Shown: one piece after another, positions 43,783-50,562 of the stretch | Layout of the letters: each line of letters opens with the position of its first letter | Position numbering within the stretch: the first letter of the stretch is position 1 | Source: Brevundimonas sp. LM2 | Lineage (GTDB): Bacteria; Pseudomonadota; Alphaproteobacteria; Caulobacterales; Caulobacteraceae | Length of the DNA: 64,000 bases | Direction: 5' to 3' | NCBI RefSeq assembly: GCF_002002865.1 | Contig: NZ_CP019508.1 | Span: 3,390,501 to 3,454,500, forward strand | Made by a program: the position numbers and the translations under genes | Notes under the pieces: model-generated | The model's database searches: none | Told to the model about the DNA's origin: nothing | What the model saw: only the letters and a program-made list of their open reading frames with translations

Positions 43783-44442
43783 CTATTCAGATACGAGCAC
43801 GTCCGATCGGCCGTCGCTCCCAAAGCCCTCAGTCGCCAGCACCTGGTAGTCGAGCGTGCCAAGGGTTAGCCCGAACCGCGACCAAGCGGCGACGTGATTG
43901 GCGAATGTAATGACACCTTCCTGCCCCAGCGGACGCCTCGACGTGCGAACGCTCCAGTACTGGTCGAAGGTAGCGGTCCCGGCAATTGAGGGCTGGTTGA
44001 CCCGCTGAGTTCGATAGATGCGGTATGTCCCGCCGTCGCTGTCGACCGTGCCCAAGAATGTGGCGCGTTCTCCCGGCGGGACGAAGTCGCCCCAACTCTC
44101 GACGATGTAATATTCGACCAGCGGGTCCTTAGACCATCCGTAGAAAGTCAGGTAGCCGTTTTCCCCGGGATCGAAGGCGCGGGCTGAATAACGGACGACG
44201 CGATCTAAGGACCCGGTCGCCCAGCCTGTGCCGGCCACAAGATTGCCGGTGTCACCGAGCCGCCAGACGACAGAATAGGACCCGTTGCGGCCCACCCGCA
44301 TTTCGCCCGAGCCCGTATCGCGCCAGAAAGTGTAAAATCGCCCGTCCTTGAGGCCCGTTGCGTTCTCGGAGATCGAGACCCCCGTGGCGCAGGACGCCAA
44401 CAGGGCAGCGCAGGCCAGTGATATTAAAGCTGCACGTGACAT
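43783..44442 (-). CDS. GH11 endo-1,4-beta-xylanase, lipoprotein
   Basis: The 219-residue protein has a lipoprotein signal with lipobox LASC (Cys18), then a complete GH11 jelly roll: GRFYTFWRDTG, NLVAGTGWATG, GYLTFYGWSKDPLVEYYIVE (nucleophile Glu110), SDGGTYRIYRTQRVNQPSI, FDQYWSVRTSRR and ATEGFGSDG (acid/base Glu205). It cleaves xylan internally, presumably anchored to a membrane. Membrane-anchored GH11 enzymes are uncommon; most are freely secreted. No other xylan gene is adjacent. Confidence 0.92.
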   Translation of the reverse strand: MSRAALISLACAALLASCATGVSISENATGLKDGRFYTFWRDTGSGEMRVGRNGSYSVVWRLGDTGNLVAGTGWATGSLDRVVRYSARAFDPGENGYLTFYGWSKDPLVEYYIVESWGDFVPPGERATFLGTVDSDGGTYRIYRTQRVNQPSIAGTATFDQYWSVRTSRRPLGQEGVITFANHVAAWSRFGLTLGTLDYQVLATEGFGSDGRSDVLVSE

Positions 44443-45046
44443 CAGAGCTCCCCTAGGATCGGAACGAGCAAATCACGTCGCCTGGATTGACGCAAAGTCG
44501 GGTCTGCTTTGGGTCGGTTTGCGACATCGAGCTCTATCCGCAAAGCAGGCATTGCAGGCGACGCCGTGAGCCAGATTTGCCGAAGGCCCGCTAGGGGCGA
44601 ACTCGGTCTTTGGCAGCCTGACCAAAGCGAACTTTCGACGGCATTTGGGGCTACATCCATAATGGCGGGCAACTCGTAGGTGAGCAGCCCTGGACGAAAC
44701 CGAGCACTTTTCGGAGATGGTCGCGATGGCGGGTCGATGTCCGGAGTGTTCCGACAGGCTGAATCTCTGCTTGCTCTGACCGCATTGTCAGGCGGAGTAA
44801 GGATGAGTGAAATCCAGAGCCATGAAAGCTCCGACGCACTTTCCCTTATCCGCGGCCACGGCACGGTCGAACTCTTATGAGCGGCTAAAGAAAGCACACG
44901 CTGACACTGTCGGATTTTGGTGCCAAGCGGAATAACGGCGAACCTTAAATATTCGGACGTATTAGAAGATACGCAAACTTAAACTCTTGTTCACTACGAA
45001 GAGGTTCTCTTGGTGGGAAAACCTACGTGATCGTACTGCAGTTTTT
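44443..45046. other. Intergenic region, no gene seen
   Basis: About 600 bases upstream of the xylanase gene carry decayed repeat units, including GGTCTGCTTTGGGTCG at 44501-44516 shared with 41435-41450. Short frames here lack ribosome-binding sites and domain features. Confidence 0.5.
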
Positions 45047-45320
45047 GCGATCATCGGACCGCCTCCAGGCACATGCGAAATCGCGAGTGCAAAAATCGAG
45101 GTCGGCCGAGGCCGGCATAGACGTTATGATCTGGCCGCTATCGAGCCCTGCTGGCCACACTGGTGCAGGCTCACTTAGCGTGCAAGGCCATGGGGGACGC
45201 TGTGACGTGAGCCTGCAGGCCTAGTCAGTGCGCCACACGGTGAGGGTCCGGACGTCCTTGTCGTGACTGCAGTGGCCGCACCGTGCAACCAGGAATCGCG
45301 CCTTCGAACCTGCATGAGAG
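45047..45320. repeat. Dispersed repeat, copy 2 (partner at 16647-16915)
   Basis: Blocks shared with copy 1, in the same order and orientation, are GCGATCAT, GCCTCCAGG, CGAGTGCAAAAAT, GGCCGCTATCGAGC, TGAGCCTGCAGGC and CTTCGAA. It lies about 200 bases upstream of the first GntR gene of the lasso locus. The minus strand once reads CGHCSHDKDVRTLTV, a cysteine pair suggestive of a lost small zinc protein, but a stop follows and copy 1 lacks the cysteines. Confidence 0.75.
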
Positions 45321-45521
45321 GGGCATCGCGCTGATGTCTCAAGGGCGCGATCCGGCCCGACGCCATGAGTCGAGAACAGACCGCAACTTTCTGGCGGACA
45401 TCCCGCCGACTATTGGGGGTGGAAATATAACCCTTCATCGGACCAAATATATTTGCACGAGCCGACTGTATCGGACCGGTCGCCCCGTCGCCCGGTCGCC
45501 ACCTGTTCCTTCGAGGGCGTG

Positions 45522-46127
45522 ATGCACACCGCGCAATCCCGCGACCCCTATGGAGCCGCCTTGGGCGCGGTTCGCCAGTTTGCTGAAGCGGGCCGCTTCG
45601 TTCCGGGCGAAGCCCTTGTCATCACCGAACTCGCCGCCGAAGTCGGGCTGAGCCCCACGCCGGTCCGCGAAGCCCTCGCCTGCCTTGCCGGGGAAGGACT
45701 GATCGAGCGTCGGCGCGGTCGAGGCTATTTCTATCCCGAGTTGACGACAGCCGACGTCATCGACCTATTCGAGCTTCAGCTCGCCTTTCTGCACGCCGCC
45801 CTGACCCTCCATCCGAGAGGCCTGGGGTCCTTGAGGAAGGCCGTGTCCGGCGTGGATCCCCTCGAGGGTGCCCAGGCTCTGTTCGACGCCGTCGTCGCCC
45901 AGTCGGCCAACGCCGCCCTTCTCTCCGCGCACCGACGGGTCGCGCGCCGGCTCGGACCCGTCCTCCGCGCCGAGCGGACCGGGGAAGACACCTCGGGGGA
46001 CACGGTGCGGAGGATGATCGACGCGCTCATCCAAGGTCGCCTTCCAGATCTTCTGCAAGAGCTTGCGGCGTATCACGATCAACGCTGCGCGCGCGTCGCG
46101 GCCCTTCTTACTCAGGCCGTCCGCTAA
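45522..46127 (+). CDS. GntR-family transcriptional regulator of the lasso locus
   Basis: The start at 45522 (MHTAQSRDPYG) has GAGGG upstream and aligns with the start of the second GntR gene; an earlier ATG at 45453 adds 23 unlikely residues. The 201-residue protein has a GntR winged helix (about 20-75: ALVITELAAEVGLSPTPVRE, GLIERRRGRGYF) and a short helical C-terminal domain. It converges with the second GntR gene and their ends overlap by four bases. It probably regulates the lasso genes; GntR regulators recur in such loci. Confidence 0.85.
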   Translation: MHTAQSRDPYGAALGAVRQFAEAGRFVPGEALVITELAAEVGLSPTPVREALACLAGEGLIERRRGRGYFYPELTTADVIDLFELQLAFLHAALTLHPRGLGSLRKAVSGVDPLEGAQALFDAVVAQSANAALLSAHRRVARRLGPVLRAERTGEDTSGDTVRRMIDALIQGRLPDLLQELAAYHDQRCARVAALLTQAVR

Positions 46128-46792
46128 GCGAGGAAGCCGTTGGTCCCCCGTCGCCCGGGCTGCGCCTCGGTCTTCTCGTCTCGCTCCGCAAACGCCAGGG
46201 CCGCCAGGGCGGCGGCCGCCGAGATCCGGCGTGCGTGAAACCGCCGGGTCGCTTCGATGAAGGTCTCGGCCGCCGCGCTGACGTAGGCTTCTTGGAGAGC
46301 CAGAGCCTCGGCCTCGACATCATCGAACAGAAAGGGCTCTAGCCGGCCGAGGCGCGCCAGCTGACCCGAGATCCGCTCGAAGCCGCTCCACAACACCTGG
46401 TTGCCGGCGCTGCAGACGATCATGGAGAAGAGCCTGCCCACGGCGGGGCCGGGCGCTGCCGGGTCAAACGCCGGAGCCGGAGGCCGGAGCGGACCGAGCG
46501 CCGCGCGGTTCAGCTCAAGCGCCATGCGGATGTATTCGCCGCGCATCGCGTAGCGCTCGCGCGCGGTCGTCGCGTCGAGACGCAGGGTGACATAGCCGCC
46601 CGAGGCCGCGCGCTCGACGAGCCCCTCGCCGCTGAGGTGCGCGAGGGCTTCGCGGACCGGCGTGGTCGATAGCCGCAGCCTCTGCGCCTCGTCCTGGACA
46701 ATGACCGGCCTCCCGCCCGACAAGGCGCCGGACTGGATGCGGTCGCGCAGGGACGAAAGCGCCTGGGTGAACGGGTCCCGGTTACGCGCCAT
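46124..46792 (-). CDS. Second GntR-family regulator
   Basis: The start at 46792 (MARNRDPFTQALSSLRDRI) matches the first GntR protein's N-terminus; ATGs at 46816 and 46849 are also open. The 222-residue protein has the same winged-helix motif (LRLSTTPVREALAHLSGEGL) and a related C-terminal domain, so the two are paralogues arranged tail to tail. The pair may respond to different forms of a ligand such as precursor, lasso or linear peptide; this is speculation. A hairpin CCCGCA/TGCGGG lies upstream at 46919-46937. Confidence 0.85.
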   Translation of the reverse strand: MARNRDPFTQALSSLRDRIQSGALSGGRPVIVQDEAQRLRLSTTPVREALAHLSGEGLVERAASGGYVTLRLDATTARERYAMRGEYIRMALELNRAALGPLRPPAPAFDPAAPGPAVGRLFSMIVCSAGNQVLWSGFERISGQLARLGRLEPFLFDDVEAEALALQEAYVSAAAETFIEATRRFHARRISAAAALAALAFAERDEKTEAQPGRRGTNGFLA

Positions 46793-47037
46793 GATGTGAA
46801 TCCCGAGCGGGCCCATGGGCCCTTCGCGCCCGATCGTCAGCTCCCGCATCGTTAATCAAAAGTGCGAATCCGTCTGCGAAAAACAACGTCGGTCAGACCG
46901 CCACGCCCTCGCCGTCGTCCCGCAGGATTCTTGCGGGCGCTCCGCCAGGTGCCGCTCCGACTGTAAAATAGGCCACCCGTCTGCATTGATCCGAAGCCTG
47001 ACACGACGCAACTTAGGGGGCGAAAGGTCGATTTCCG

Positions 47038-47526
47038 ATGCCGCCCGATCCGCCCGAAAAGCCCAGCGAAGCGCGCCTGATCGGACTTGGGGCACGGGCT
47101 GTCCGGCGCGCCCGCGGCATGACGGCGCTGCAGGCGGCGGACGCCATGAACCTGCCTTTACGAACCTACGAGTATTTTGAGGCGGGTCAGGGCCGGGTCA
47201 ACCTGGACTACATTCACCGGTTCGCCGCCGCGACCAACTGCGACCCCTACGCGCTCGTCCTGGGACCGGGCCTTGGATCCACCGAGTTCGCCAGGCGGAC
47301 CGCCGACACCAAGATGATCCTGATCTTCCTGATCGCCCTCAGCGAGTTCGAAAGCCGCATGGGAGATCGGATGACCACGCTCGATCCGCGTGCGTTGATC
47401 GAGGCCTTCACCGAGGCGTTTCGCAGGGTGGAGGCGGAAAGCCGGGCCCGCGAAGCGGAGACGGAGAGCTGGTTGGACGCCGGACGCGACCGGCTGGCGG
47501 GCAAACCGCCCGAGGATGGCGAGTGA
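47038..47526 (+). CDS. XRE-family helix-turn-helix protein
   Basis: The 162-residue protein has an N-terminal XRE fold (about 12-75: LGARAVRRARGMTALQAADA, LPLRTYEYFEAG), with a helical C-terminus containing DRMTTLDPRALIEAFTEAF. It precedes the first lasso precursor by 104 bases in the same direction, so it may control that promoter. XRE-type genes have not been seen by me as a fixed part of these loci, so its role is uncertain. Confidence 0.75.
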   Translation: MPPDPPEKPSEARLIGLGARAVRRARGMTALQAADAMNLPLRTYEYFEAGQGRVNLDYIHRFAAATNCDPYALVLGPGLGSTEFARRTADTKMILIFLIALSEFESRMGDRMTTLDPRALIEAFTEAFRRVEAESRAREAETESWLDAGRDRLAGKPPEDGE

Positions 47527-47593
47527 CCCGCCACGGTTGAAATATACGACGGATATAGATTGCCGCGCCAAGCCGCCGGCCCCCTGATGAAGC

Positions 47594-47609
47594 GTCGCGA
47601 ATTTGCGAC
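47594..47609. promoter_or_regulatory. 16-bp palindrome upstream of first lasso precursor
   Basis: GTCGCGAATTTGCGAC is palindromic at seven of eight positions and lies 21 bases before the precursor start, just before the AAAGGGAG ribosome-binding site. It could be an operator for the GntR or XRE protein, or a leader hairpin. Confidence 0.4.
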
Positions 47610-47630
47610 ATTCAGAAAGGGAGACAGACC

Positions 47631-47750
47631 ATGACGACCCGTTCCAATCTTCGGCTGATCGCCTTCGGCGCGGCCTCGGTCCTGACGCGTGGGGCCGAAG
47701 TGGGCCTCATTCCGGAGCCGGACTACGGCGTCTTCAAGCCGCAGGCCTGA
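47631..47750 (+). CDS. Lasso peptide precursor A1 (39 aa)
   Basis: The peptide has a 20-residue leader (MTTRSNLRLIAFGAASVLTR) with Thr at leader position -2, the residue recognised by lasso leader processing. The predicted core is GAEVGLIPEPDYGVFKPQA (19 residues): Gly1 would bond to the side chain of Glu9, giving a nine-residue ring and a ten-residue tail with Tyr12, Phe15 and Lys16 as possible steric plugs. An AAAGGGAG site precedes the start. Maturation enzymes B and C follow at 48208 and 48880. Core boundaries are inferred. Confidence 0.88.
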   Translation: MTTRSNLRLIAFGAASVLTRGAEVGLIPEPDYGVFKPQA

Positions 47751-47892
47751 AACGCCAGGGCGGATGCGATCCGTCGTGTCCGCCTCCGGCCCCGCTTCCG
47801 GTATGTCGCAGGTCAAGTCTGCGCGCTGCCGGGGGTGGGGATCCTGACGACACCTCGTCAAAGCGCACATGCGCAACAAACAGGAGACCAAG

Positions 47893-48009
47893 ATGACGCA
47901 GTTGAAGCCTCGCCTGCTTGCCTTCGGCGCCGCCGCCGCGCTGACCCGCGGAAGCGACATGGGCACTCTGCCGGAGACAGACTTCGGCGTGTGGCGGCCG
48001 CTCGCCTGA
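47893..48009 (+). CDS. Lasso peptide precursor A2 (38 aa)
   Basis: The leader MTQLKPRLLAFGAAAALTR has 19 residues, with Thr at -2. The predicted core is GSDMGTLPETDFGVWRPLA (19 residues), with Gly1-Glu9 ring closure. It shares G...G..PE.D(F/Y)GV(F/W)(K/R)P.A with A1, so the two arose by duplication. Trp15 and Arg16 are the likely plugs. A CAGGAGA site lies upstream of the start. It is 142 bases after A1. Confidence 0.88.
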   Translation: MTQLKPRLLAFGAAAALTRGSDMGTLPETDFGVWRPLA

Positions 48010-48207
48010 ACCACGGTCTGGAGCAGCGATCACCAAACGATCGCCGCTCCATCTTCCCCCTATGGCCGCCTCTTCGGCGGAACGCCTCGGAGTATACATG
48101 CACGGCTCCAGCGCTCTCGGACGGTCCCTGGGTTCGACGTCTGGTCCGGTTTGCGCGGTATCGGACGGCTCCGGGCGGCCGCTACGTACCTCTGACGAGG
48201 TCAGCAG

Positions 48208-48879
48208 ATGACGGGCTGGGACCGCGGGTCGGCACCGCCGTTGCCCACAGAGACGCGGCCTCTGGCCGCCGGCGTCTTCATGGCGGCGATCGAGCCCGAC
48301 GTTATCGTTCTCGACCTCGCGACCGACACCTATGCCTGCCTCCCCCACGCCCGTGACGACCTCAGTATTCTGGGGCCGTCCGTCGAAGCCGAGCTCGGTC
48401 TGCTGGGACTGCTGGCGGATGCCGGTCTTCTCGGAGACGCCTCACGATCGTCTCCGGGTATAGCGCTGGATCCGCCCGTACGGGGCTTCCCTGCCCGACC
48501 GTCGCTGTGGTCGATCCCGGCAGCCGCGAGCCTCGTTGTCGCGGCCGCGACGGCGCGACGTCTCGGCCCGCTGGCGCCCATCCGTACCCTGATCAGCGCC
48601 CTTCCCTCCCCGCCGGTCGGTCACGCCGATACAGCGAGGGTGGCGGCCGTGGTCGCCGCCTTCACCCGACTTTTGCCCTGGGTTCCCGACCAAGGGGCCT
48701 GCCTCTACCGAGCGTTCGTGCTTCTCTCCATGCTGCGACGGGCCGGCCAGAACGCGGTCTGGGTGTTCGGCGTCCGCACATGGCCGTTCAGCGCGCACTG
48801 CTGGCTACGGATCGGGGATGCCGTTCTCGACGACGACCCTGAGCGGGTCTCTCACTACACGCCGATCATGGAGGTCTGA
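48208..48879 (+). CDS. Lasso peptide maturation protein B (leader recognition plus leader peptidase)
   Basis: The 223-residue protein combines an N-terminal PqqD-like recognition part (about 15-85: GVFMAAIEPDVIVLDLATDT) with a transglutaminase-like protease part. The catalytic triad is Cys165 (DQGACLYRAF), His197 (SAHCWLRIG) and Asp204 (GDAVLDDD). It removes the leader peptide with ATP use. In many Gram-positive loci these parts are two proteins; proteobacteria use this fused form. The stop abuts the C gene start (TGA then ATG). Confidence 0.9.
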   Translation: MTGWDRGSAPPLPTETRPLAAGVFMAAIEPDVIVLDLATDTYACLPHARDDLSILGPSVEAELGLLGLLADAGLLGDASRSSPGIALDPPVRGFPARPSLWSIPAAASLVVAAATARRLGPLAPIRTLISALPSPPVGHADTARVAAVVAAFTRLLPWVPDQGACLYRAFVLLSMLRRAGQNAVWVFGVRTWPFSAHCWLRIGDAVLDDDPERVSHYTPIMEV

Positions 48880-50562
48880 ATGCGGGGCTTCCTGGCCTTG
48901 AACTGGTCCCCTGCGGACGCCGTCGCCGCCCGCACCGTCGCCAGGCTTCAGACCCTTGCGATCGCCGACGGCTGGACCGCGATCGAGACACAAGAGGGAT
49001 CCTGGGTGGGCGTCAGAGGCCCCAACGCGCCGAAAGCCTATAGCCCCCGTCCCGGCACGCTGATCATCGGCGAGGTGTTCACCCATCCCGACGCCGAAAC
49101 CGGAGCGGCGGACGGCGCGACAGACCTGAGTTTCGCGACCTGGTACTGCCGAAATCGCTGGGGTCGTTATGTCATCCTCTTTCGCAGCCCGGACGGCGCA
49201 TTTCAGAGCGTGTTCAGGGATCCATCGGGGGGCTTGCCGATCCATGAATGGCGCGCGGCCGGGGTTCAAATCCTGACCTCGGTGCTGTTCGAGGGGCTGA
49301 TCGCCGCGGTGCCTCCTCCCATCGACTTCGACTGGGATCGTGTCCGGGCTCTGGCAGAGCGTCCGTTCGATCTCGACGGAGCCTCGCCCCTGACAGGGAT
49401 CGCGACCATCCAGCCCGGAGAGTTTTTCAGGCTCGATGGCCCTTCGGCGCGGCTATGGCAGCCCGAAGTCATAGCGGCGCCCCCCACGCGCCGAATGGCC
49501 GATGCCCGCGAGGACCTGCGCCGCAGCCTCGATCTTTGCGTCTCCGCGCTGTCTGGCCACCGGGCGGTCGGCATCGAGATCTCTGGCGGGCTCGATTCCG
49601 CCATCGTGGCCTTCTCGTTGACGGCGCTGGGCAAACCCATCGCCTTCGCCCTCAACACCCGGGGCCCGCATGCTGAGACGGATGAGCGGCACTATGCGCA
49701 GGACGTCGCTGCGGCCGCTGGAACGGTTCTGGCCTGTCGCGCGCGCGATGAGGTCGTCTACTCGGCCGAACTTTTCGAGGCGACAGCCGGCGATCCCTGG
49801 CCCAGCCAGAACGGCCGTGATCTCAGCAATGACATGACGGTGGCGACGGCCTGCCGAGACGCGGGCGTCCAGACGCTGCTCACCGGCAAGGGGGGAGACG
49901 CTCTGTTCTTTCAGATGCACACACCGCTGGCGTTCGTGGATCTCTGGTGGCGCCGTCCCCTCCGGTCGCTCGTCTCCGGCCATCTGCCGGGTGTCGCGCG
50001 TTGGACCCGAAGCTCCACATGGTCGCTGATCCGGGCCGCGCGGGAAAGCCGATCAGCCGATCCCAGCGCACTGCCCCCGGGCAAGCGGATGCAGATCGCC
50101 GCGATCGCGAGCGGTCATGCCTACGCGTCGACGTGTCGCCGATCCGAAGTGACGGACATGATCCATCCCCTCATGGCCCAGCCGCTCGTCGAATGGGCGC
50201 TGCAGACGCCGGTACCGCATCTCGTTCCGGATGGTCGCGAGCGCGGCCTGGCGCGCGATGCGTTTGCGGACCGCCTGCCCGCCTCGATCGCAAACCGTAA
50301 GGGCAAGGGAGATTATGCGGCCTATTTCAATCAGCAGGTCGCGCAGAACCTTCCCTTCCTGAAAGCCTATCTGCTCGATGGGCGGCTGGTCGCCCAAAAT
50401 GCGATCGACCGCTCCCTCATGGAAGCGCGCCTGGATGAAGACCGTCTCCGCTGGCAGGGGGGTGCACCGGAAATCCTGGCGGCCGTGTCGGTGGAGGCCT
50501 GGATTCGTCGCTGGGAAGCGCGGCGGTCGGCAAGGACGCCCGCGCCGGCGGCCCGAGGGTGA
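48880..50562 (+). CDS. Lasso peptide cyclase C (asparagine-synthetase-like)
   Basis: The 560-residue protein has a glutaminase-like N-terminal domain whose catalytic Cys2 is replaced (MRGFLALNW), then an ATP-pyrophosphatase domain with EISGGLDSAIVAF (SGGxDS loop, about residue 230). It adenylates the ring Glu and closes the isopeptide bond with Gly1. The loss of the N-terminal Cys is usual for this family. Its last 146 bases overlap the 3' end of the isopeptidase gene on the other strand. Confidence 0.92.
   Translation: MRGFLALNWSPADAVAARTVARLQTLAIADGWTAIETQEGSWVGVRGPNAPKAYSPRPGTLIIGEVFTHPDAETGAADGATDLSFATWYCRNRWGRYVILFRSPDGAFQSVFRDPSGGLPIHEWRAAGVQILTSVLFEGLIAAVPPPIDFDWDRVRALAERPFDLDGASPLTGIATIQPGEFFRLDGPSARLWQPEVIAAPPTRRMADAREDLRRSLDLCVSALSGHRAVGIEISGGLDSAIVAFSLTALGKPIAFALNTRGPHAETDERHYAQDVAAAAGTVLACRARDEVVYSAELFEATAGDPWPSQNGRDLSNDMTVATACRDAGVQTLLTGKGGDALFFQMHTPLAFVDLWWRRPLRSLVSGHLPGVARWTRSSTWSLIRAARESRSADPSALPPGKRMQIAAIASGHAYASTCRRSEVTDMIHPLMAQPLVEWALQTPVPHLVPDGRERGLARDAFADRLPASIANRKGKGDYAAYFNQQVAQNLPFLKAYLLDGRLVAQNAIDRSLMEARLDEDRLRWQGGAPEILAAVSVEAWIRRWEARRSARTPAPAARG

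Noticed and set aside
44680..44880. 66-codon plus-strand frame upstream of the xylanase gene
   Set aside because: No ribosome-binding site, no domain features, and it sits among decayed repeats.
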